A DNA stretch of 64,000 nucleotides, taken from NCBI RefSeq assembly GCF_023277925.1, contig NZ_CP063832.1, positions 2,241,001-2,305,000 on the forward strand, in the 5' to 3' direction. Origin of the DNA: Pseudomonas entomophila (GTDB taxonomy: Bacteria > Pseudomonadota > Gammaproteobacteria > Pseudomonadales > Pseudomonadaceae). Below are positions 17,033 to 26,263 of this stretch, piece after piece (within the stretch, counting starts at the first letter, position 1; every line of letters starts with the position of its first letter). The notes under the pieces are model-generated. The model saw only the letters and a program-made list of their open reading frames with translations. It did not search any database and was not told where the DNA came from. A program made the position numbers and the translations under genes.

Positions 17033-17335
17033 TTACAGGCCCAGCTCTTTGGGGGTGGGCATGTCGCACTCGAAGGCAATCCAACCGCCTTCGAGTTCAG
17101 CGTGGCCGTTGACGATCAAGCCGTAGTAGGTCAGGCCGTTCTCCAGCGTGACACAGATGTGCGTGGCGCCTTTTTCCGGCGCTGCGAGCGTACCGACAAA
17201 ATGCACCTTCTTCAGGACTTCGGTCACCGCCTCGAGGCCGACACGCATGTTGGTGTTCTCCGAAGCCTCGGTATCGCCCCCACGGTCTTCGGCGCTGACG
17301 GTCACGGTGGCGATGTACGGGTACTTGGTGCTCAA
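17033..17335 (-). CDS. Conserved-looking small protein of unknown function, TTG start
   Basis: A 100-residue soluble protein I do not recognise. Its frame begins at TTG 17335, preceded by GAGGTAA at good spacing, and the sequence after it (STKYPYIATVTVSAEDRGG) reads as a real N terminus. The upstream continuation of the frame is low in protein character. Alternating strands and helices (VGLEAVTEVLKKVHF, THICVTLENGLTYYGLIVNG) suggest a small alpha/beta fold. Codon use is normal for the genome. It is convergent with the aminotransferase (3 bases between stops). Confidence 0.7.
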   Translation of the reverse strand: MSTKYPYIATVTVSAEDRGGDTEASENTNMRVGLEAVTEVLKKVHFVGTLAAPEKGATHICVTLENGLTYYGLIVNGHAELEGGWIAFECDMPTPKELGL

Positions 17336-17413
17336 GCGGGTTACCTCAGGTGGAGTGGATGGTAGAACGGCGCCTAGGGTACGGTAGCCACACCTGATTG
17401 TCTGCACCGACCT

Positions 17414-17435
17414 GTTCGCCGGTTTGCCGGCGAAC
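17414..17435. repeat. REP-like palindrome
   Basis: GTTCGCCGG and CCGGCGAAC form a perfect 9-bp stem over TTTG, upstream of the small protein gene at 17523. It matches the inner part of the GGAGCCGGCTTGCCGGCGAA family. Confidence 0.6.
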
Positions 17436-17522
17436 GGCAGGCGCCGTCGATGCACATGGCCTCCCCCGCCCCGATCTGTTAGGGTGCCCGCCGATGCACG
17501 CCACACCACGCGAGGATACCGA

Positions 17523-17951
17523 GTGAGCGCCGAACAACCCCTGATCGCCGACCTGTTCGAGGTCGACAAACGCCTGACCCTCAAGCCCGTCGTGGACTTC
17601 AACAGTTACCTGCGCAACGCCTTCGGCGACGGCCCCTGCCGCTGCCACCGCTGTGTCGAGGGTAACGGCGAGGAAAGTGCCTACACACACCGCCACAGCT
17701 TCGAACTGGAAGGCCGCACCCTGCACCGCCGCTTCGCCAGCACCGCCGGCAGCGACGTGTTGATGGCCCTGAAGAAGGCCTGGCTCTCCTACACCAAGGC
17801 CGAGCTGATCACCGTCGGCGCGCTGGACATGTCCACCCTGAAGGCCTTCACCGAAGCCGCCCTGCACGAACGCCTGCTCGCCCTGCTGCCCGCCAGCGGC
17901 CTGGCGCGCGAAGTCGATGGCCAATGGCAATTGCAGGTGCTCGCCGACTGA
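17523..17951 (+). CDS. Hypothetical protein with a CRCHRC motif, GTG start
   Basis: A 142-residue soluble protein not recognised as any family. The start GTG 17523 has GAGGA 7 bases upstream and begins [18 protein letters not shown] three-cysteine cluster CRCHRC near residue 41 with nearby His residues could bind zinc. The C-terminal half is helical ([21 protein letters not shown], shown only in part). It is 68 bases upstream of the EF-G gene on the same strand, so the two may share a transcript. Confidence 0.7.
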   Translation: MSAEQPLIADLFEVDKRLTLKPVVDFNSYLRNAFGDGPCRCHRCVEGNGEESAYTHRHSFELEGRTLHRRFASTAGSDVLMALKKAWLSYTKAELITVGALDMSTLKAFTEAALHERLLALLPASGLAREVDGQWQLQVLAD

Positions 17952-18019
17952 CGGTCGCCCCGGCAGGATTCTCCCGCTCTGCTACCTTGGGAGAACCCTC
18001 ACCCACAGGTGATCCGACC

Positions 18020-20131
18020 ATGGCCCGCACGACCCCCATCGAGCTCTACCGCAACATCGGTATCGTTGCCCACGTGGATGCCGGCAAGACCACCACCACC
18101 GAGCGGATCCTGTTCTACACCGGGGTCAACCACAAGATGGGCGAGGTGCACGACGGCGCCGCGACCATGGACTGGATGGCCCAAGAGCAGGAGCGCGGCA
18201 TCACCATCACCTCGGCGGCCACCACCGCGTTCTGGCAGGGCTCGACCAAACAGTTCGCCGACAAGTACCGCTTCAACATCATCGACACCCCCGGCCACGT
18301 CGACTTCACCATCGAGGTGGAGCGCTCGCTGCGCGTGCTCGATGGCGCGGTGGTGGTGTTCAGCGGCGCCGATGGCGTCGAGCCGCAATCCGAAACGGTG
18401 TGGCGCCAGGCCAACAAGTACCATGTGCCGCGCCTGGCCTACGTCAACAAGATGGACCGCCAGGGCGCCGACTTCCTGCGCGTGGTCAAGCAGATCGACC
18501 AGCGCCTGGGGCACCACCCGGTGCCGATCCAGCTGGCCATCGGCGCCGAGGAGAACTTCATCGGCCAGATCGACCTGGTGAAGATGAAAGCCATCTACTG
18601 GAACGACGCCGACCAGGGCACCAGCTATCGCGAAGAAGAGATTCCGGCCGAGCTCAAGGCACTGGCCGATGAATGGCGCGCGCACATGATCGAGGCAGCG
18701 GCCGAAGCCAACGACGAGCTGACCACGAAATTCCTCGAAGGCCAGGAGCTGACCATCGACGAAATCAAGGCAGCCCTGCGCCAGCGCACCATCGCCAACG
18801 AGATCGTGCCGACCATCCTCGGCTCGTCATTCAAGAACAAAGGCGTACCGCTGATGCTCGACGCGGTGATCGACTACCTCCCCGCCCCCTCCGAGATCCC
18901 GGCGATCAAGGGCACCGACCCGGACCACGAAGACAAGCACCTGGAGCGCCATGCCGACGACAAGGAGCCTTTCTCGGCCCTGGCCTTCAAGATCGCCACC
19001 GACCCCTTCGTCGGCACCCTGACCTTCGCCCGGGTGTATTCCGGCGTGCTCAGCTCCGGCAACGCCGTGCTCAATTCGGTGAAGGGCAAGAAGGAACGCA
19101 TCGGCCGCATGGTGCAGATGCATGCCAACCAACGCGCCGAGATCAAGGACGTGTGCGCCGGCGACATCGCCGCGCTGATCGGCATGAAGGACGTCACCAC
19201 CGGCGACACCCTGTGCGACATCGACAAGCCGATCATCCTCGAACGCATGGACTTCCCCGACCCGGTGATCTCGGTGGCAGTGGAGCCCAAGACCAAGGGC
19301 GACCAGGAGAAGATGGGCATCGCCCTGGGCAAGCTGGCCCAGGAGGACCCGTCGTTCCGGGTCAAGACCGACGAAGAGACCGGCCAGACCATCATTTCAG
19401 GCATGGGCGAGCTGCACCTGGACATCATCGTCGACCGCATGCGCCGCGAGTTCAACGTCGAGGCCAATATCGGCAAGCCGCAAGTGGCCTACCGCGAGAA
19501 GATCCGCAACACCTGCGAGATCGAGGGGCGCTTCGTCCGCCAGTCGGGCGGTCGTGGCCAGTACGGCCATTGCTGGATCCGTTTCGCCCCGGGCGATGAA
19601 GGCAAGGAAGGGCTGGAGTTCATCAACGAGATTGTCGGTGGCGTAGTCCCTCGCGAATACATCCCGGCCATCCAGAAAGGCATCGAGGAGCAGATGAAGA
19701 ATGGCGTGCTCGCCGGTTATCCGCTGATCAACCTCAAGGCGGCGGTGTACGACGGTTCGTACCACGACGTCGACTCCAACGAGATGGCCTACAAGATCGC
19801 CGCCTCAATGGCCACCAAGCAACTGTCGCAGAAAGGCGGCGCGGTGCTGCTGGAACCGGTGATGAAAGTCGAGGTGGTGACGCCCGAGGAGTACCAGGGC
19901 GACATCATGGGCGACCTGAGCCGACGCCGGGGGATGATCCAGGATGGCGACGAGACGCCGGCCGGCAAGGTGATCCGCGCCGAGGTGCCGCTGGGCGAGA
20001 TGTTCGGCTACGCCACCTCGATGCGCTCGATGACCCAGGGCCGGGCCAGCTACACGATGGAGTTCACCCGCTATGCCGAGGCACCGGCGAGCATTGCCGA
20101 TGCCATCGTCAAGAAGAACCGCGGGGAATAG
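18020..20131 (+). CDS. fusB: Elongation factor G, second copy
   Basis: A 703-residue translational GTPase that drives ribosomal translocation or recycling. G motifs: [10 protein letters not shown] (G1, ~17-26), [11 protein letters not shown] (switch I/G2), DTPGHVDF (G3), NKMD (G4). Domains II-V follow with the ARVYSG and GMGELHLDI stretches. Unlike the main fusA, this gene is not in an rpsL-rpsG-fusA-tuf cluster, so it is the extra EF-G that pseudomonads carry. Such copies can differ in translocation versus recycling activity or in fusidic-acid response. ATG 18020 follows AGGTGA; the frame upstream has no family character. The symbol is a guess from P. putida naming. Confidence 0.93.
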   Translation: MARTTPIELYRNIGIVAHVDAGKTTTTERILFYTGVNHKMGEVHDGAATMDWMAQEQERGITITSAATTAFWQGSTKQFADKYRFNIIDTPGHVDFTIEVERSLRVLDGAVVVFSGADGVEPQSETVWRQANKYHVPRLAYVNKMDRQGADFLRVVKQIDQRLGHHPVPIQLAIGAEENFIGQIDLVKMKAIYWNDADQGTSYREEEIPAELKALADEWRAHMIEAAAEANDELTTKFLEGQELTIDEIKAALRQRTIANEIVPTILGSSFKNKGVPLMLDAVIDYLPAPSEIPAIKGTDPDHEDKHLERHADDKEPFSALAFKIATDPFVGTLTFARVYSGVLSSGNAVLNSVKGKKERIGRMVQMHANQRAEIKDVCAGDIAALIGMKDVTTGDTLCDIDKPIILERMDFPDPVISVAVEPKTKGDQEKMGIALGKLAQEDPSFRVKTDEETGQTIISGMGELHLDIIVDRMRREFNVEANIGKPQVAYREKIRNTCEIEGRFVRQSGGRGQYGHCWIRFAPGDEGKEGLEFINEIVGGVVPREYIPAIQKGIEEQMKNGVLAGYPLINLKAAVYDGSYHDVDSNEMAYKIAASMATKQLSQKGGAVLLEPVMKVEVVTPEEYQGDIMGDLSRRRGMIQDGDETPAGKVIRAEVPLGEMFGYATSMRSMTQGRASYTMEFTRYAEAPASIADAIVKKNRGE

Positions 20132-20140
20132 CGCTTTCGC

Positions 20141-20186
20141 CTGTGCCGGCCTCATCGCGGCTTTAGCCGCGATGAGGCCGGCACAG
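20141..20186. terminator. Bidirectional terminator between fusB and the SulP gene
   Basis: A perfect 21-bp stem (CTGTGCCGGCCTCATCGCGG start, 20141-20161) with loop TTTA and its mirror to 20186. It separates two convergent genes. No long T run is present; its inner GCGGCTTTAGCCGC part resembles the second REP family. Confidence 0.7.
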
Positions 20187-20199
20187 CCAACAACCATGG

Positions 20200-21642
20200 T
20201 CAGTGCTGCTCGCCAGCCCGCTTGAGCAGCTTCTTGCAGCGCTCCGACAGGTGCACTACGCGCAGATGCTTGCCCGCCTTGGCATAGCGCTCACGCAAGG
20301 TTTGCAACGCCGCAATCGCCGAGTAATCGACAAAGCTCAGGTGCTGGCAATCCAGGGTGACCTTGGCCGGATCGTTGGCCGGGTCGAACTGATTCAGGAA
20401 CGGCGTGGTCGAGGCAAAGAACAGTGTGCCATGCACCTGGTAACGCTTGCCGCCTTCGCCATCGTCATGGCTGTCGGCATACAGCTCCCGCGCATGCTGC
20501 CAGGCGAAATTGATCGCGGCGATGACGATACCGAACATGACCGCCATGGCCAGGTCGGTGAGCACCGTGACCACCGTCACCGCGATGATCGCCAGCACAT
20601 CGCTCACCGGCACCTTGTTCAGCACCCGCAAGGAGGCCCAGGCGAAGGTCTGCTGGGCGACCACGAACATCACTCCCACCAGCGCCGCCAGCGGGATGCG
20701 CTCGATCAGCGGCGACAGGAACAGTACGAACAGCAGGATCATCACCCCGGCTACCACGCCCGACAGCCGGCCACGGCCATTGGAGCTGAGGTTGATCACG
20801 GTCTGGCCGATCATCGCGCAGCCCCCCATGCCACCGCACAGGCCCGAGACCATGTTGGCAGCGCCCAGCGCCACGCATTCGCGGTCCGGGTAGCCGCGGC
20901 TCTCGGTAATTTCGTCGGTGAGGTTGAGGGTCAGCAGGGTTTCCAGCAAGCCAACCATGGCCATCAGCAATGCATAGGGCGCGATGATCTTCAGGGTCTC
21001 GAGGCTCCAGGGCACCTCCGGCAGCGCCAGTTGCGGCAGGCCCCCGGCGATGTGCGCCATATCACCGAGGGTGCGGGTCGGCAGGCCGAACAGGTAGACC
21101 AACAGGCCGACACCGAGGATCGCCACCAGCGCGGGCGGTACGACGCGGGTCAGCTTTGGTAGCACGTAGACCACCAGCATGGTCAACGCCACCAGGCCGA
21201 TCATCAGGTAAAGCGGTGTGCCGCTGAGCCAGTGCTCGCCCTCCTTGAAGTGCTCCAACTGGGCCAAGGCAATGACGATGGCCAGGCCGTTGACGAAGCC
21301 GAGCATCACCGGGTAGGGCACCAGCCGCACCAGCTTGCCCAGGCGCAGCACGCCGAACAGGATCATCACCCCCCCGCCGAGCAGCACCGTGGCCAGCAGG
21401 TACTGGGCCCCATGCTGCACCACCAGGGCGACGATCACCACCGCCATGGAGCCAGCAGCGCCGGAGATCATGCCCGGGCGGCCGCCGAACAGCGCGGTCA
21501 GGGTACAGATGATGAAGGCACCGTACAGGCCCATCAGCGGGTTGAGGTGGGCCACCAGGGCGAAGGCGATGCACTCGGGCACCAGGGCGAACGAAGTGGT
21601 GAGGCCGGCGAGCAGGTCGGCGCGTAGACGAGCAGGTTTCAT
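20200..21642 (-). CDS. SulP-family anion transporter with STAS domain
   Basis: A 480-residue inner-membrane carrier of the SLC26/SulP family. About 10-12 helices occupy residues 1-~375; the family stretch MKPARLRADLLAGLTTSFALVPE opens the protein (shown only to indicate the start), and GGMGGCAMIGQTVINLSSNGR is the core loop. A C-terminal STAS domain (~390-480) ends the protein (LDCQHLSFVDYSAIAAL). Substrates in the family include sulfate, bicarbonate and dicarboxylates; the sequence alone does not choose. ATG 21642 has AGGA upstream. The frame continues upstream without family character. Confidence 0.9.
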   Translation of the reverse strand: MKPARLRADLLAGLTTSFALVPECIAFALVAHLNPLMGLYGAFIICTLTALFGGRPGMISGAAGSMAVVIVALVVQHGAQYLLATVLLGGGVMILFGVLRLGKLVRLVPYPVMLGFVNGLAIVIALAQLEHFKEGEHWLSGTPLYLMIGLVALTMLVVYVLPKLTRVVPPALVAILGVGLLVYLFGLPTRTLGDMAHIAGGLPQLALPEVPWSLETLKIIAPYALLMAMVGLLETLLTLNLTDEITESRGYPDRECVALGAANMVSGLCGGMGGCAMIGQTVINLSSNGRGRLSGVVAGVMILLFVLFLSPLIERIPLAALVGVMFVVAQQTFAWASLRVLNKVPVSDVLAIIAVTVVTVLTDLAMAVMFGIVIAAINFAWQHARELYADSHDDGEGGKRYQVHGTLFFASTTPFLNQFDPANDPAKVTLDCQHLSFVDYSAIAALQTLRERYAKAGKHLRVVHLSERCKKLLKRAGEQH

Positions 21643-21719
21643 GGGGGTCCTGTGCAGAAAGCGAAGGCAACACACTTTCTCTGTGGGAGATTGCCCGCCC
21701 TCCGAGGTGCAGGTGTTCT

Positions 21720-21806
21720 CTGTAGGAGCGGTTTTAGCCGCGATGCGAGCCACGCGGTGCCCGGCACCCGCTCCGCGGGTGATCGCGGCTAACGCCGCTC
21801 CTACAG
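21720..21806. repeat. REP pair (BIME), AGGAGCGG family
   Basis: CTGTAGGAGCGG at the left end is mirrored by CCGCTCCTACAG at 21795-21806. Between them GCGATGCGAG, ACCCGCTCCGCGGGT and GATCGCGGC form further stems. It lies upstream of the SulP gene. Confidence 0.8.
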
Positions 21807-22011
21807 GGGCGTGCCAAATCAATGGGTTACAGCTTTTTCCATGAGAGCGGGCATGCGCTACCTTGGCGGGCGAGACTGAAATTCGAGGGCCGATGTTACG
21901 GAATTTGCCTCGCAGCAGCCAGTCACCACCTGACCCTTTCATTTGCCTGTGATCCAGGCCCGGCAAGAAGCCGACAAATTTGCCATCATGTTCACTCCAC
22001 CCGCGGAGATC

Positions 22012-22752
22012 ATGGACATGCCGCTACGCCCCCTCATCGCCTCCCTGCTGCTGGCCGCCAGCCTCACCGCCCAGGCCGCCACCGAGGTCATCCCCCTGCA
22101 GCACCGCGGCAGCGCCGAGCTGCTGCCCGCCGCCCAGTCTTTCCTGGGCAAGGACGGCACCGTCAGCACCTTCGAGGACAAGTTGATCGTCAACGCACCT
22201 CCTGAGCGCATCGACGACCTGCGCAGCCTGCTGCAGCAGCTCGATACCGCACCCAAGCGCCTGCTGATCAGCGTCGACAACAACGACCGCAACTTCCAGG
22301 ACAACCACGGCAACGCACGGGTAATCCAGTACGGCACCGCCAACCGCGAAGGCGGCCTGCAGCAGGTGCAGGCCAGCGAAGGGCAACCGGCGCTGATCCA
22401 GGTCGGCCAGAGCGTCCCGATCACCAGCACCGCCACCGACGGTTATGGGCGCCTGCAGAGCAACACCGAGTACCGCAACGTCACCCAGGGTTTCTATGTC
22501 ACGCCACGCCTGAGCGGCGACACGGTGCGCCTGCAGATCAGCACCAACAACGACCGCATGAGCCAGGAGCGACCCGATGTAGTGAAGGTACAAAGCACCG
22601 ACACGACCGTCACCGGCAAGCTTGGTGAATGGATCACCCTGGCCGGATACAACCAACAGAGCCAGGCCGATATCAGTGCATCAAGCCGCACCTACAGCAC
22701 CCAGCGCGGTGAAAACATGACGCTGCGCGTCAAAGTCGACCTTCTCGACTGA
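22012..22752 (+). CDS. Short secretin-like exported protein
   Basis: A 246-residue periplasmic or outer-membrane protein. A signal peptide (PLIASLLLAASLTAQA) is followed by a secretin N1-type domain (~26-95: IPLQHRGSAELLPAAQ, LIVNAPPERIDDLRSLLQQLD). A shortened secretin-core-like part follows (ALIQVGQSVPI, GFYVTPRLSGDTVRLQIST). It has too few residues for a complete secretin barrel (usually over 400). The start may be ATG 22012 or ATG 22018; GGAG suits either. No type II, III or IV secretion genes adjoin, so its partner is unknown. It might be a stand-alone minor secretin-like protein. Confidence 0.75.
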   Translation: MDMPLRPLIASLLLAASLTAQAATEVIPLQHRGSAELLPAAQSFLGKDGTVSTFEDKLIVNAPPERIDDLRSLLQQLDTAPKRLLISVDNNDRNFQDNHGNARVIQYGTANREGGLQQVQASEGQPALIQVGQSVPITSTATDGYGRLQSNTEYRNVTQGFYVTPRLSGDTVRLQISTNNDRMSQERPDVVKVQSTDTTVTGKLGEWITLAGYNQQSQADISASSRTYSTQRGENMTLRVKVDLLD

Positions 22753-22762
22753 ATCCAGGCAA

Positions 22763-22789
22763 TTCAAGGCCTCGACCAAAGGCCTTGAA
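22763..22789 (+). terminator. Hairpin after the secretin-like gene
   Basis: TTCAAGGCC (22763-22771) pairs perfectly with GGCCTTGAA (22781-22789), beginning 11 bases past the stop. There is no clear T run, so termination is probable but not certain. Confidence 0.6.
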
Positions 22790-22851
22790 ACTGACCGCAG
22801 AGTCGCATTAGACCAAAGATGTAGTAAGCATAAAAAAGCACTACAAAACAT

Positions 22852-23249
22852 TTGACAGGCTCTTTTTGGCAAAGGCATGATGGCCTCGCTCCCGCTAATC
22901 AGAGGCCCTGGCAAGGGTCTTCGGAGCGCCCTCCTCAACACCCGCGGAGGCGCTTCGTGTCCATACGGCCCATAAGGCGGTTCGACGGGATTGCGACTGC
23001 AACGAAGAAGTTGTCCCGAGGGACGGAAGCGCATCACCGCAGTGACCAGCAATCGCGTCGCACCGCAGCAAGGCAGCCACGAGCCGACCTGCAGGGCACA
23101 CCTTCGCCTGGCCTGCATACCCTTCCCCTTCGCACCTCCTCCGTTCGCCGCCGCACTCCCCCGGACAGGACAGCCGCCAGGCCCTCTGATCCGCGTATCC
23201 GAGCATCAGCACAATTACACTCAAGATCGATGCGACGAGGTTTATTTCC
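22852..23249 (+). promoter_or_regulatory. Putative aceA promoter and long 5' leader
   Basis: The 497 bases between the secretin-like gene and aceA hold no convincing gene. TTGACA at 22852-22857 with CATGAT at 22876-22881 (18-base spacer) is a fair sigma-70 promoter and would give a leader of about 360 bases. The leader can form stems, including GAGCGCC..CTCC with GGAG..GCGCTTC (about 22926-22965) and GTCC-CGAG-GGAC near 23013. The region has several GGA triplets. A minus-strand frame of 118 codons here has no ribosome site and is rejected as a gene. Confidence 0.35.
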
Positions 23250-24575
23250 ATGGCACTGACACGCGAACAGCAAATTGCAGCCCTCGAGAAAGACTGGGCC
23301 GAAAACCCGCGCTGGAAAGGCGTGACCCGTACCTACACCGCCGCTGATGTCGTTCGCCTGCGTGGCTCGTTGCAGCCAGAGCACACCTTTGCTCGCCAAG
23401 GCGCAGAAAAACTGTGGAAGCTGGTCACCGAAGGTGCTCACCCGTCCTTCCGCCCAGAAAAAGATTTCGTCAACTGCATGGGCGCCCTGACCGGCGGCCA
23501 GGCAGTGCAGCAGGTAAAAGCCGGCATCCAGGCCATCTACCTGTCTGGCTGGCAGGTTGCCGCCGACAACAACTCGGCCGAGTCGATGTACCCCGACCAG
23601 TCGCTGTACCCGGTCGACTCGGTACCGACCGTGGTCAAGCGCATCAACAACGCCTTCCGCCGCGCCGACCAGATCCAGTGGAAAGCCGGCAAGAACCCGG
23701 GCGACGATGGCTACATCGACTACTTCGCACCGATCGTGGCTGACGCCGAAGCCGGTTTCGGCGGCGTGCTGAACGCCTACGAGCTGATGAAGAACATGAT
23801 CGAAGCGGGCGCTGCCGGCGTGCACTTCGAAGACCAGCTGGCCTCGGTGAAAAAATGCGGCCACATGGGTGGCAAGGTACTGGTGCCAACACAAGAAGCC
23901 GTGCAGAAGCTGGTTGCAGCGCGTCTGGCCGCAGACGTGTCGGGCGTACCGACCATCATCCTGGCCCGTACCGACGCCAACGCCGCCGACCTGCTGACCA
24001 GCGACTGCGACCCGTACGACCAGCCGTTCGTGATCGGCGAGCGCACCCGTGAAGGCTTCTACAAGGTGCGTGCCGGCCTCGACCAGGCCATCGCCCGCGG
24101 CCTGGCGTATGCCCCGTACGCCGACCTGATCTGGTGTGAAACCGCCAAGCCGGACCTGGACGAAGCCCGCCGCTTCGCCGAGGCGATCAAGAAGGAGTAC
24201 CCAGACCAGATCCTGTCGTACAACTGCTCGCCATCGTTCAACTGGAAGAAGAACCTGGACGACGCCACCATTGCCAAGTTCCAGCGCGAACTCTCGGCCA
24301 TGGGCTACAAGCACCAGTTCATCACCCTGGCCGGCATTCACAACATGTGGCACGGCATGTTCAACCTGGCGCACGACTATGCCCGCAACGACATGACCGC
24401 CTACGTGAAGCTGCAGGAGCAGGAATTCGCCGATGCCAGCAAAGGCTACACCTTCGTGGCGCACCAGCAGGAAGTCGGCACTGGCTACTTCGACGACATG
24501 ACCACCGTGATCCAGGGTGGCGCATCGTCGGTAACCGCACTGACCGGTTCGACCGAGGAAGAGCAGTTCCACTGA
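23250..24575 (+). CDS. aceA: Isocitrate lyase
   Basis: Glyoxylate-shunt enzyme: isocitrate to succinate and glyoxylate; needed for growth on acetate and fatty acids. The 441 residues include the catalytic loop KKCGHMGGK with active-site C203, the Mg2+/substrate region ([27 protein letters not shown]) and [10 protein letters not shown]. This is the short isocitrate lyase class (~430-440 residues), not the 531-residue class known from P. aeruginosa. ATG 23250 has GAGG upstream. The codon use suggests high expression. The malate synthase gene is not in the window. A terminator follows. Confidence 0.97.
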   Translation: MALTREQQIAALEKDWAENPRWKGVTRTYTAADVVRLRGSLQPEHTFARQGAEKLWKLVTEGAHPSFRPEKDFVNCMGALTGGQAVQQVKAGIQAIYLSGWQVAADNNSAESMYPDQSLYPVDSVPTVVKRINNAFRRADQIQWKAGKNPGDDGYIDYFAPIVADAEAGFGGVLNAYELMKNMIEAGAAGVHFEDQLASVKKCGHMGGKVLVPTQEAVQKLVAARLAADVSGVPTIILARTDANAADLLTSDCDPYDQPFVIGERTREGFYKVRAGLDQAIARGLAYAPYADLIWCETAKPDLDEARRFAEAIKKEYPDQILSYNCSPSFNWKKNLDDATIAKFQRELSAMGYKHQFITLAGIHNMWHGMFNLAHDYARNDMTAYVKLQEQEFADASKGYTFVAHQQEVGTGYFDDMTTVIQGGASSVTALTGSTEEEQFH

Positions 24576-24593
24576 TAGTGGGTTGCTGATCGA

Positions 24594-24630
24594 GGCCCGG
24601 GGCTTGCGAAAGCTCCGGGCCTTTCTTTTT
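24594..24630 (+). terminator. Rho-independent terminator of aceA
   Basis: GGCCCGGGGCTT and AAGCTCCGGGCC form a long stem over TGCGA, followed by TTTCTTTTT. It starts 19 bases past the aceA stop. Confidence 0.92.
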
Positions 24631-24681
24631 ACCTGCAGCGAATTTTCCAGGATTGCGCAGGACCTGCATCACACCCAACTC

Positions 24682-24786
24682 AGCGTAATCCATCAGACCG
24701 GGAACGTCGGTGACTGCACTCAACGGCTCGACCGAAGAAACGCGAGAAGTGGCCAAGGCCGCACACACCCTGCATCCGAAGCCTAG
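24682..24786 (+). pseudogene. Decayed copy of an aceA 3' end
   Basis: About 65 bases from 24682 resemble the end of aceA (24504-24568). In one frame the remnant reads TSVTALNGSTEET, against [13 protein letters not shown] in AceA, then continues REVAKAAHTLHPKP to a TAG at 24784-24786. Upstream the similarity continues for a few codons in a shifted frame (SVIHQTG against TVIQGG), and a stop lies just before. No start or ribosome site serves it. It looks like the tail of a duplicated or replaced isocitrate lyase gene with a different C terminus. Confidence 0.6.
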
Positions 24787-24853
24787 TATTTTTGCCAGTT
24801 ACTCCAATTCACCGCATCGGTGAACATAGCAACTCCCCACAAGGAGTCGCATC

Positions 24854-26126
24854 ATGTCGGACACCACCAAAGCAGGACAGCTAGACCCTGAATTCGCTTC
24901 GCAGGGGCGCTTTTCACACAGTGCTTACGACCACCTCGGCCCGATCACCCTAATCGATTCAAACCAGAAAACCCTTGTTTCCTCGGCGCCAAGGGGCTTG
25001 TCCGCCCTCAAGCTGCTGCGCCTCAAACCTGAGGGTGTGCTTGATACCGAATTCGGTACGCAAGGGGTCACAACAGTGGAGTATGAAGGGGCTTCACGCG
25101 TGTTCCTGACCGGGATCGTAACGGACGAATCCGGGCGAATTTTCGTAGTTGGCGACTACAACTACGCCTCGGATTCGTATTACCCCATGATCGTTCGCTT
25201 GCTGGCCAATGGAAAGCCCGACACCAGCTTCGGGGAAGACAACAAAGCCTATCGCGTCTATAACAATCAGCTCCACATCGAAAGCTGAGAGGATCACCCC
25301 CCAATCGAACTCCAAGAGGATCAGCCGACCCACGAACACAACGAGCTCCGTCGGCATATGGAACGGAATCCTCTACTTCCACTCCCGCGACCATATCGTG
25401 GCAGTGACACTGGAGGGCGACCTGGCAACTGAGTTCGATGGAACAGGCTATTGGCGACCCACGTACGACAACAGCCCAGTACTACTGAAAGCGATGTGCA
25501 AAAGTGAGGGCAGCATTTATGCAGCGTTCGCCCCCGTGCCTACAGGCGACTACGAGAAGCGTGTCTACGTGACCCGCCTTGATAAGCACGGCAAGGTCGA
25601 CACTACCTTTGCCGACGATGGTTATCTGGAACTGACCACCCCTGACCACACGCTGCTTCCGGCGTCACTCAAGCAATCCGCCTCCAACAACTACTTTGTT
25701 CTGACGTGCGCCACCGACATCAATACGTTGGACGAGGGCACTGCATTGATGGCCTTCAACAGCGACGGCACCTTGAACGACGTTTTCAACAACGGGAACC
25801 CCGTGATCATCAAAAAGAAGCCGCTGACCATTGCCACCCCAACAGATCTGGCCTTCTACGCGAGCCCGGGCGAAGCGGAAAAGATCTACCTTGCCGTGCT
25901 TTATGTAGATACAGCTACCGGTTCTTCTCCTCTTGCGACCCTGCGCCTCAACAGCGATGGCAAACTGGACACCACCTATGGCGCCAACGGCTGGGCCTTT
26001 ATAGGGGAAAGTGGACTTGCCTCGAGCATCACTTGCCAACCCAATGGCCAACCGCTGGTGGCCTGCAACCTCAAGCTTCCAACCGACTCTAGAGCCGGGC
26101 TCTACCTGACACGCCTGCTCGCCTGA
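24854..26126 (+). pseudogene. Delta-60-repeat protein gene broken by a frameshift
   Basis: ATG 24854 follows AAGGAG. The first frame gives 144 residues and stops at TGA 25286-25288. The next frame (+1) carries on to 26126 with the same repeat style. Seven units of the form G-x-L-D-x-x-F-x-x-x-G are seen: GQLDPEF, GVLDTEF, GKPDTSF before the break and GDLATEF, GKVDTTF, GTLNDVF, GKLDTTY after it. They are spaced about 55-67 residues, also across the break. One gene of about 423 codons is therefore split. A single-base indel near 25286, a sequencing error or a +1 frameshift (AGC TGA G) could explain it. The ancestral role is unknown; the likely fold is a beta-propeller. Confidence 0.75.
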
Positions 26127-26263
26127 AACAGACGTGATTCTGCTTGGCCGGGTGCCTGACTGGGTCGTTGGGTTTAGCCTGCCCGCAAACAGGCCGGGCA
26201 CCGACCACAGCAAAACCCAGGATCAGGGCTATGCTTCAGGCAGCCTAGCAGCAAGGACCGCCC

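Noticed and set aside
20141..20186. Perfect 21-bp palindrome as a recombination or plasmid site
   Set aside because: It sits between convergent genes and is best explained as a bidirectional terminator with REP-like core.
22895..23251. Minus-strand frame of 118 codons with a hydrophobic N terminus upstream of aceA
   Set aside because: It starts inside the aceA start codon, has no ribosome site, and the remainder has no domain or codon bias; I regard it as chance.
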